This document shows, piece after piece, positions 1 through 4,435 of a DNA stretch of 5,794 nucleotides. Position numbers and translations under genes: made by a program. Source of the stretch: Ruminococcus sp. (GTDB taxonomy: Bacteria > Bacillota > Clostridia > Oscillospirales > Acutalibacteraceae); assembly GCA_023667385.1 (NCBI GenBank), contig JAMPAE010000109.1, positions 1-5,794 on the forward strand, given 5' to 3'. Numbering within the stretch: the first letter of the stretch is position 1; each line of letters begins with the position of its first letter. Below the pieces are notes generated by a model. It was not told the DNA's origin, made no database searches, and saw only the letters and a program-made list of their open reading frames with translations.

Positions 1-7
1 ATTTATT

Positions 8-685
8 ATGCAGTACAAAATTATCGGCGAGCCGCTTCCCGTTGTAATTTGCGACGTGATGCCAGGCGAATCACTCATCACAGAAAGAGGCAGCATGAGC
101 TGGATGAGCCCAAACATGAAAATGGAAACAACCAGCAACGGCGGAGTCGGCAAGGCTCTCGGCAGAATGTTTGCAGGAGAAGCAATTTTTCAAAACAGAT
201 ATACCGCAATGGGCGGCCCCGGACAAATCGCATTTGCTTCCAGCTTCCCAGGCTCAATCAGGGCGATGAATATCACACCTGACAACCCAATCATTGTTCA
301 GAAAAGCGGCTTTCTTGCAAGTGAAGCAGGCGTTGAGCTTTCCGTGCATTTCCACAAAAAGTTCAGCACAGGCTTTTTCGGCGGCGAAGGCTTCATCATG
401 CAAAAGCTCAGCGGTCACGGAACAGCTTTCATTGAAATCGACGGCTACGCCTGCGAATACACACTTGAAGCAGGCCAGTCAATGATTGTTGACACGGGCT
501 ATCTTGCTGCAATGTCGACAAGCTGCCGAATGGAGATTGTCACCGTTGACGGAGTTAAAAATATGTTTCTCGGCGGTGAGGGAATTTTCAACACGGTCAT
601 TCACGGACCTGGCAAAATCATTCTTCAGAGTATGCCGAAAAGTGCAATCGCACGCAGTCTTTACATGGGTAACACTAAGAACTGA
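8..685 (+). CDS. AIM24 family protein (TIGR00266-like)
   Basis: A 225-residue protein I recognise as the AIM24/TIGR00266 (formerly DUF124) family. The N-terminal block (residues 1-22, with PLPVVICDVMPGE), the TERGSMSWMSPNMKMET segment (25-41), the Gly-rich linker into GKALGRMFAGEAIFQNRY (48-65) and the late FLGGEGIFNTVIHGPG segment (187-202) are typical. The family folds as a beta-rich, cupin-like double-stranded barrel. Its bacterial role is not established; the yeast namesake is mitochondrial. There is no signal peptide or membrane helix, so it is probably cytoplasmic. Length fits the family. The ATG at 8 matches the usual family N-terminus, but its ribosome binding site lies outside the window. 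A membrane-protein gene follows 18 nt later on the same strand, probably co-transcribed. Family identity is confident; function is open. Confidence 0.9.
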   Translation: MQYKIIGEPLPVVICDVMPGESLITERGSMSWMSPNMKMETTSNGGVGKALGRMFAGEAIFQNRYTAMGGPGQIAFASSFPGSIRAMNITPDNPIIVQKSGFLASEAGVELSVHFHKKFSTGFFGGEGFIMQKLSGHGTAFIEIDGYACEYTLEAGQSMIVDTGYLAAMSTSCRMEIVTVDGVKNMFLGGEGIFNTVIHGPGKIILQSMPKSAIARSLYMGNTKN

Positions 686-703
686 TAAAATGGAGGCAGA
701 AAT

Positions 704-1513
704 ATGAAAGACAGAAGCAAAATATATAAAGGCATTTTAATCGCATTAACTGTTGCTTGCTTCATCGCTTCGTGTGTGATGCATTGGGTTGTGTTCTTAA
801 GTTCCGTGACAGGATCTTTCTTTGAAATTGACACCATCTCAACATATATTATACCAATCAGAGGATTGTTCGTTCTGTTGCTGGTTTTAATCGCAGCAAC
901 CGTTATCACTTTCAAAGCAAAGTTTGCAGAAAAACACGTTAACAAGGTTTTTGCAGTAACATTCGTAATACTTGTGGTTATAGCAGCCTTAACTTCAATT
1001 GCAGCAATTAGAAGCGCTGATACATATTATTACCTGTCAATGCCGAAAGAGGCTTCATCATCCGAAGAAGCTCAGGAGTATTTCCCCCATTATCAAATTG
1101 ATAATGATAACATCAATTTGCAGGAAATTGAACTGGAATCATCAGCAGTTGCAACTTATGTTTATGCACGAGGCTATCAAAGCTCAAGTGTTTATGAAAT
1201 TGAATACATAAAAACAGCCAGTCCCATGGTCAGAATTTTATGCTCAAGCGCAAAAAACATACAGATTTCCGCTGACGGATACGATGCAAAGCCTGTCAGT
1301 GAAAACATAAACGGCGTTAATATAGAAATCTATGAAACCTCAACTGATTTCACGGCAATCGTCAAAGGAACAGGTGATTTTCTTTCAATCACAATGAAAC
1401 GTGCAGATTTATTGAAGATTGACGCTCAGGCGTTTGCAAACGGTGTGTCAGAGCAATACAAGCATTTGAAGCAAGTTTCAGGTTCAGACACATTCTTCGG
1501 CGAAAAGGTATAA
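704..1513 (+). CDS. Hypothetical membrane protein, three N-terminal helices plus an extracytoplasmic domain
   Basis: A 269-residue protein I do not recognise. A basic N-terminus (MKDRSKIYK) precedes three hydrophobic segments at about residues 10-33, 46-70 and 82-103. With the N-terminus inside, three helices would put residues 104-269 outside the cytoplasm. That tail starts with an acidic, Ser-rich linker (about 112-145) and continues as alternating hydrophobic/polar stretches suggesting beta strands (about 146-232), then a helix-like end. No catalytic motif is visible. The start is supported by GGAGG at 692-696, 7 nt before the ATG. The gene follows the AIM24-family gene by 18 nt, so the two are probably one operon, and hairpins begin 6 nt after its stop. 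A sensory, anti-sigma-like or envelope role would be speculation; nothing here decides it. Confidence 0.8.
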   Translation: MKDRSKIYKGILIALTVACFIASCVMHWVVFLSSVTGSFFEIDTISTYIIPIRGLFVLLLVLIAATVITFKAKFAEKHVNKVFAVTFVILVVIAALTSIAAIRSADTYYYLSMPKEASSSEEAQEYFPHYQIDNDNINLQEIELESSAVATYVYARGYQSSSVYEIEYIKTASPMVRILCSSAKNIQISADGYDAKPVSENINGVNIEIYETSTDFTAIVKGTGDFLSITMKRADLLKIDAQAFANGVSEQYKHLKQVSGSDTFFGEKV

Positions 1514-1518
1514 AAAAC

Positions 1519-1549
1519 AAGGCGGTAGCTTCGATGCTATCGCCTTTGC
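1519..1549 (+). terminator. Hairpin directly after the membrane-protein gene
   Basis: AAGGCGGTAGC (1519-1529) pairs with GCTATCGCCTT (1536-1546), an 11-bp stem with one G-T wobble and a 6-nt loop, starting 6 nt after the stop codon. Only TTT follows, so as an intrinsic terminator it is weak alone. It may instead stabilise the mRNA 3' end ahead of the stronger hairpin at 1559-1601. Confidence 0.6.
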
Positions 1550-1558
1550 AAGTTACAT

Positions 1559-1601
1559 AAAAAATAACCGACCAACTTCTCAAATGTGCGGTTACTTTTT
1601 T
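1559..1601. terminator. Probable bidirectional intrinsic terminator
   Basis: TAACCG (1565-1570) pairs with CGGTTA (1589-1594). Six A residues precede the stem (1559-1564) and six T residues follow it (1596-1601, after one C). Each strand therefore shows a stem followed by a T-tract: CGGTTAC-TTTTTT on plus and CGGTTA-TTTTTT on minus. The 18-nt loop is long, which lowers certainty. It would stop the upstream two-gene unit (+) and, before the insertion sequence arrived, glyQS (-). Confidence 0.6.
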
Positions 1602-1614
1602 AATCGTAGACTGA

Positions 1615-1647
1615 GAACATAACTGCTATTGCAGTGTTCCCTATGTT
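1615..1647 (+). other. Imperfect hairpin with two alternative pairings (possible small RNA or 3' UTR)
   Basis: ACTGC (1622-1626) and GCAGT (1631-1635) form a stem with a TATT loop. It can be extended either by GAAC (1615-1618) with GTTC (1636-1639), or by AACATA (1616-1621) with TATGTT (1642-1647), leaving GTTCCC as a bulge. Together with the terminator-like hairpin at 1651-1688 this would make a structured transcript of roughly 80 nt. I found no convincing promoter for it, so it may only be part of the convergent 3' region. Confidence 0.3.
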
Positions 1648-1650
1648 TAT

Positions 1651-1688
1651 AAATCAGCATTTTGCCGCTTGACAAAATGCTGATTTTT
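1651..1688 (+). terminator. Strong terminator-like hairpin
   Basis: AAATCAGCATTTTG (1651-1664) pairs perfectly with CAAAATGCTGATTT (1673-1686), a 14-bp stem with an 8-nt loop, and the T run continues to 1688. On the minus strand the same stem is followed only by a mixed TATAAA stretch, so termination is likelier on plus. It lies just outside the left end of the insertion sequence, where it could also block read-through into the element. Confidence 0.65.
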
Positions 1689-1715
1689 ATTGGTGTCTTT
1701 AGACGTGAAAATAAA

Positions 1716-1734
1716 CCCCCGGTTCTACCGGGGG
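1716..1734 (+). repeat. Left-end subterminal hairpin of the IS200-like element
   Basis: CCCCCGGT (1716-1723) pairs with ACCGGGGG (1727-1734) around a TCT loop. In IS200/IS605 elements TnpA binds such an imperfect-palindrome hairpin as single-stranded DNA, and short guide bases beside its foot select the cleavage site. The flanking A-rich bases (1711-1715) would hold the guide here, but its exact bases cannot be read from one copy. Confidence 0.7.
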
Positions 1735-1789
1735 AAATAAGTGAGCGGAGCAACAATAAAACGGCGAGCTAAAAGCAAGCCGAAGAAAC

Positions 1790-1819
1790 TTGCCAAAAGA
1801 AGAAACCTCCGAGTATAAT
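1790..1819 (+). promoter_or_regulatory. Candidate internal tnpA promoter
   Basis: TTGCCA (1790-1795, 5 of 6 to consensus) and a perfect TATAAT (1814-1819) are 18 bp apart, predicting a start near 1826. The -10 box lies inside the 5' arm of the hairpin that masks the tnpA ribosome binding site, so a transcript from here would lack that arm. It is a sequence match only. Confidence 0.45.
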
Positions 1820-1858
1820 GTAAGAAGTTTAGCGACAGCATTACAGAATACAAGGAGG
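1806..1858 (+). promoter_or_regulatory. Hairpin sequestering the tnpA ribosome binding site
   Basis: CCTCC (1806-1810) pairs with GGAGG (1854-1858), the core of the AAGGAGG ribosome binding site. Inside it GTAT (1813-1816) pairs with ATAC (1848-1851), and TGTAA (1819-1823) with TTACA (1841-1845), separated by small internal loops. Salmonella IS200 is known to repress tnpA translation with a 5'-leader hairpin that hides the Shine-Dalgarno sequence, and this is the same arrangement. It would silence transcripts reading in from outside. Confidence 0.6.
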
Positions 1859-1868
1859 AATCAAACAA

Positions 1869-2345
1869 ATGAAAGACAAGAAAAATGAAATAAAAAGTAG
1901 TTCGCATTCAAAGTATAGGTGCCAGTACCATATAGTATTTGCTCCGAAGTATAGGAGAAAAGAAATATATGGACAATTGAAAAGGGACATAGGCGAAATA
2001 ATAAGAAAGCTTTGCACTCAAAAAGGAGTGGAGATAATAGAAGCAGAAGCCTGTCCGGATCATATACATCTGTTAGTAAGTATACCACCGCATATAAGTA
2101 TATCACAATTCATGGGATATCTCAAGGGAAAAAGTACATTGATGATATTTGACAGACATGCACATTTGAAGTACAAATATGGATCAAGAGTTTTCTGGTG
2201 CAGAGGATATTATGTAGATACAGTAGGAAAGAATAAAAAAGCTATTGCAGAATACATAAGAAATCAATTAGAAGAAGATTATGCCGCAGATCAGATAACA
2301 ATGAAAGAATATGTTGACCCGTTTACGGGTGGTAAGAATAAGTAA
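1869..2345 (+). CDS. tnpA: IS200-type Y1 transposase (TnpA)
   Basis: A 158-residue Y1_Tnp family transposase of normal length. The HUH metal-binding motif is H65-I-H67 within CPDHIHLLVS, and the catalytic tyrosine is very likely Y129 in AEYIRNQ. YHIVFAPKYRRK (20-31), the KGKST segment (86-90) and FWCRGYYVDTVG (109-120) are family hallmarks. As a dimer it cuts and rejoins single-stranded DNA at the hairpin ends of the element through a 5'-phosphotyrosine link. The ATG at 1869 is preceded by AAGGAGG (1852-1858) with a 10-nt spacer, but that site is masked by a leader hairpin. Codon use is richer in ATA and AGA/AGG than in glyQS nearby, consistent with horizontal origin. The reading frame is intact with all key residues, so it appears functional. 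Confidence 0.95.
   Translation: MKDKKNEIKSSSHSKYRCQYHIVFAPKYRRKEIYGQLKRDIGEIIRKLCTQKGVEIIEAEACPDHIHLLVSIPPHISISQFMGYLKGKSTLMIFDRHAHLKYKYGSRVFWCRGYYVDTVGKNKKAIAEYIRNQLEEDYAADQITMKEYVDPFTGGKNK
1948..1976 (-). promoter_or_regulatory. Candidate antisense promoter within tnpA
   Basis: On the minus strand TTGTCC (1976-1971) and TATACT (1953-1948, 5 of 6) are 17 bp apart. Transcription would begin near 1941 and run back across the tnpA start codon and ribosome binding site. Salmonella IS200 makes an antisense RNA (art200) over the same part of its gene, so the position is suggestive. The -35 match is only 4 of 6, and AT-rich DNA yields such matches by chance. Confidence 0.3.
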
Positions 2346-2359
2346 GCAAAAATAAAAGT

Positions 2360-2450
2360 CGCTCGTGAGCGGCTGCTGAGAATGTAATGCGTTGCTAAAC
2401 TGTCAGTGCCCCTTTCAGGGGCTAAGCCTGTAATAACCCCTTATAGGGGT
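2360..2450 (+). other. Structured non-coding right end of the IS (three hairpins)
   Basis: Between the tnpA stop and the terminal palindrome lie three compact hairpins: CGCTC/GAGCG with a GT loop (2360-2371), GCCCCT/AGGGGC with a TTC loop (2408-2422) and ACCCCT/AGGGGT with a TAT loop (2436-2450). No reading frame covers the stretch. In tnpB-bearing IS605 elements the corresponding right end encodes a guide RNA (omega/reRNA). Here there is no tnpB, so the stretch may be a relic of such an RNA, a tnpA 3' UTR structure, or folding DNA used in transposition. Confidence 0.45.
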
Positions 2451-2455
2451 AGTGC

Positions 2456-2480
2456 AAACCGCCGGTTGAACCGGCGGTTT
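2456..2480. repeat. Right-end palindrome of the IS, also terminator-like
   Basis: AAACCGCCGGTT (2456-2467) and AACCGGCGGTTT (2469-2480) form a perfect 12-bp palindrome around one G, followed by TGATTTAAT. It is the expected right-end TnpA-binding hairpin of an IS200/IS605 element. With the T-rich tail it could also end the tnpA transcript on plus; on minus it follows glyQS by about 20 nt and could pause or end that transcript too. Confidence 0.7.
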
Positions 2481-2501
2481 TGATTTAATCACCGACAAAA
2501 A

Positions 2502-3881
2502 TCAGAAATCAATTTTTTCTTCAATGTAAGCAGCGAGCTTATCAATCGGTATTCTGACCTGCTCCATTGTGTCACGGTCACGGACTGTTACGCAGCCGTC
2601 ATCAACGCTTTCAAAGTCATATGTGATGCAGAACGGTGTGCCGATTTCGTCCTGACGGCGGTATCTCTTACCGATTGAGCCTGCATCGTCATATTCAACG
2701 TTGAACTTCTTCTGAAGCATATGATAAACCTCGGTTGCCTGCTCGTTGAGCTTCTTTGAAAGCGGCAGAATTGCAGCTTTATACGGTGCGAGCGCAGGAT
2801 GCAGCCTGAGCACAACTCTTGTGTCATTTTTCTCGGCGTCAACAACTTCCTCGTCATAGGCATCAACAAGGAATGCAAGTGCTGCACGGTCTGCGCCAAG
2901 CGACGGCTCAACAACATACGGAAGATATTTCTCGTTTGTTGTGGGGTCAAAGTATTCAAGGCTCTTGCCAGAAGTTGTTTGATGAGCTGTAAGGTCAAAG
3001 TCAGTTCTGCTTGCAACGCCCCAAAGCTCACCCCAGCCGAACGGGAACAAAAATTCAAAGTCAGTTGTTGCGTTTGAATAATGTGAAAGCTCTTTCTGTT
3101 CATGGTCACGAAGCTTGAGGTTTTCCTCTTTGATGCCAAGGTTAAGCAGGAAATTCTTGCAGTATTCTTTCCAATAAGCGAACCATTCAAGCTCTGTGCC
3201 GGGCTTGCAGAAAAATTCAAGCTCCATCTGCTCAAATTCACGAATACGGAAGATGAAGTTGCCCGGTGTGATTTCGTTTCTGAATGACTTACCAATCTGG
3301 CAAACACCGAACGGTACTTTTCTTCTGGTTGTTCTCTGAATGTTCGGGAAGTTTACAAAAATACCCTGTGCAGTTTCCGGGCGGAGATAAAGCTCATTTT
3401 TTGCATCCTCGGTAACGCCCTGGAAAGTTTTGAACATAAGGTTGAACTTGCGAATTTCAGTGAAGTTGCAGGCGCCGCAATCCGGGCAAACAATGTTGTT
3501 TTCCTTGATGTAGTTTGACATTTCTTCAAATGACCAGCCGGCAGGGTTCACGCCTGTGTCTTCAATAAGCTTATCTGCACGGTGACGTGTTTTGCACTCT
3601 TTGCAGTCCATGAGCGGATCTGAAAAGCCGCCGACATGGCCGCTGGCAACCCAAACCTGCGGATTCATGAGGATTGCAGAGTCAAGTCCAACGTTATATG
3701 GGTTTTCCTGAACGAACTTTCTCCACCATGCTCTTTTAACGTTGTTTTTGAACTCAACGCCAAGCGGGCCATAGTCCCATGAATTGGAAAGTCCGCCGTA
3801 AATTTCACTGCCGGGATATACATAGCCCCTGCTTTTGCAAAGGTTAACAATTTTTTCCATTGTTTTTTCTGTGTTTAACAT
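2502..3881 (-). CDS. glyQS: Glycyl-tRNA synthetase, dimeric (alpha2) class II type
   Basis: A 459-residue class II aminoacyl-tRNA synthetase that charges tRNA-Gly with glycine at the cost of ATP, in the cytoplasm. It is the single-chain dimeric type, not the separate GlyQ/GlyS tetramer. Visible marks: the N-terminal SRGYVYPGSEIYGG block (17-30); four Cys likely to bind zinc (C93, C96, C132, C135); LRPETAQGIF (166-175); motif 2 around SFRNEITPG (199-207) and FRIREFEQME (211-220); and motif 3 SLGADRAALAFL (327-338) with its invariant Arg. A C-terminal anticodon-binding domain spans about 355-455. The length is normal. The ATG at 3881 is preferred over an in-frame ATG at 3908 because GAAAGGTG sits 6 nt before it and the family begins near MEKIVNLCKSRG. 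The gene stands alone, convergent with the upstream pair, and an IS lies 13 nt or so beyond its stop. Confidence 0.97.
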   Translation of the reverse strand: MLNTEKTMEKIVNLCKSRGYVYPGSEIYGGLSNSWDYGPLGVEFKNNVKRAWWRKFVQENPYNVGLDSAILMNPQVWVASGHVGGFSDPLMDCKECKTRHRADKLIEDTGVNPAGWSFEEMSNYIKENNIVCPDCGACNFTEIRKFNLMFKTFQGVTEDAKNELYLRPETAQGIFVNFPNIQRTTRRKVPFGVCQIGKSFRNEITPGNFIFRIREFEQMELEFFCKPGTELEWFAYWKEYCKNFLLNLGIKEENLKLRDHEQKELSHYSNATTDFEFLFPFGWGELWGVASRTDFDLTAHQTTSGKSLEYFDPTTNEKYLPYVVEPSLGADRAALAFLVDAYDEEVVDAEKNDTRVVLRLHPALAPYKAAILPLSKKLNEQATEVYHMLQKKFNVEYDDAGSIGKRYRRQDEIGTPFCITYDFESVDDGCVTVRDRDTMEQVRIPIDKLAAYIEEKIDF

Positions 3882-3887
3882 AATAAT

Positions 3888-3894
3888 CACCTTT
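3888..3894 (-). promoter_or_regulatory. Ribosome binding site of glyQS
   Basis: AAAGGTG on the minus strand, 6 nt before the ATG at 3881, matches the 3' part of the AAGGAGGTGAT consensus. It decides the start: the in-frame ATG at 3908 lies upstream of it and has no comparable site. Confidence 0.75.
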
Positions 3895-3946
3895 CCGACC
3901 TGCAACATCTGCGCAAGTCATCATGAAGTTATAATCATACCTATTA

Positions 3947-3975
3947 ATGATAATATATACATCAAAAATAGTCAA
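3947..3975 (-). promoter_or_regulatory. glyQS promoter
   Basis: On the minus strand TTGACT (3975-3970) and TATCAT (3952-3947) each match 5 of 6 consensus bases with an ideal 17-bp spacer. The predicted start near 3940 gives a leader of about 60 nt, too short for a T-box, and no T-box core is visible. Confidence 0.7.
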
Positions 3976-4387
3976 GAATCAGCGCCTGATTTTTTTAATA
4001 TGGCGGGCAAATTTTTGCAATTTTTTCAGTAATCATCCGCCGAGAAAGGCAATTTGCAAGGTGCATAGCTTTTCTTTACTGCAAAATTCATCAAACTTAA
4101 TTTTGTCACAAATAATTCACCTTTGTTGTAATTTTTCACACTGTTCGTCAAATATTTTATATAAATTGGAAAATCAGCATTGTGATTTTGTCCTTTTTCA
4201 AAACCACAAGATGTATTTTCTGCCCCACAAATTGCGACAAAATCGCACAAAATGTAGACAATATTTTTAAAGCTTTTTTGTTTTGCGGCAATGCTCTGAT
4301 TTTTCTTGCAGAAAATTATGAACTTTCTGTTAATTCTATTCTAAAATTCCCGAACAAAAAAAAAGATTTTTCCTAAAATGAGTAATA
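3976..4387. other. AT-rich intergenic region without a convincing gene
   Basis: This divergent gap between glyQS and the repeat-protein gene is rich in A and T runs. Open frames in it (for example 3947-4270 on plus and 4250-4026 on minus) lack ribosome binding sites and have low-complexity, Phe/Asn/Lys-rich products, so I do not call them. Two minor structures are visible. One is a 6-bp hairpin with a T-tract (AATCAG/CTGATT, 3977-3991, T run to 3996) facing plus, where no gene needs it. The other is an imperfect inverted repeat (4180-4192 with 4236-4250). Long untranslated leader or upstream control sequence for the repeat-protein gene is possible. Confidence 0.5.
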
Positions 4388-4415
4388 TTTACAGTGCTAA
4401 TTGATTTTTTATAAA
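4388..4415 (+). promoter_or_regulatory. Weak candidate promoter of the repeat-protein gene
   Basis: TTTACA (4388-4393) and TATAAA (4410-4415), each 5 of 6 to consensus, are 16 bp apart. The predicted start near 4422 falls on the ribosome binding site (AAAGGAGG, 4421-4428), leaving almost no leader. A promoter farther upstream in the gap is therefore quite possible. Confidence 0.25.
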
Positions 4416-4435
4416 TAAGCAAAGGAGGATTTAAA

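Larger units (their letters stand above)
1702..2488 (+). mobile_element. IS200-like insertion sequence (IS200/IS605 family), tnpA only
   Basis: A Y1 HUH transposase gene is flanked by subterminal hairpins at 1716-1734 and 2456-2480, with no terminal inverted repeats, the classic IS200/IS605 plan. No tnpB or iscB is present; both flanks are accounted for by other sequence. Family members move as single-stranded DNA circles and leave no target duplication, so ends cannot be fixed from flanking repeats. The boundaries given are estimates: a TTTA tetramer lies 14 nt left of the left hairpin (1698-1701) and another just right of the right hairpin (2484-2487). The element sits between the convergent membrane-protein and glyQS genes and breaks neither. 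Both hairpins and the gene are intact, so the element may be active. Confidence 0.85.

Noticed and set aside
1861..2106. Minus-strand open frame opposite tnpA
   Set aside because: A shadow of the conserved transposase; any antisense RNA here would more likely be non-coding.
2346..2501. Remnant of a tnpB gene in the right part of the IS
   Set aside because: Translations of this stretch are short and show no TnpB zinc-finger (CxxC...CxxC) or RuvC residues.
2588..3307. 239-codon open frame on the minus strand inside glyQS
   Set aside because: It is a frame-shifted shadow of a clearly conserved synthetase, with no ribosome binding site and a low-complexity Ser/Arg/Leu-rich product.
3882..3908. 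In-frame upstream ATG at 3908 extending glyQS by nine residues
   Set aside because: The extension contains the ribosome binding site for the ATG at 3881, has no good site of its own, and the family N-terminus matches the shorter form.
3976..3996. Short hairpin with T-tract as a plus-strand terminator
   Set aside because: The stem is only 6 bp and no plus-strand gene ends upstream; it sits just behind the glyQS -35 box, so it is probably incidental.
3947..4270. 107-codon plus-strand open frame in the AT-rich gap
   Set aside because: No ribosome binding site, starts inside the glyQS promoter, and the product is a Phe/Asn/Cys-rich translation typical of AT-rich non-coding DNA.
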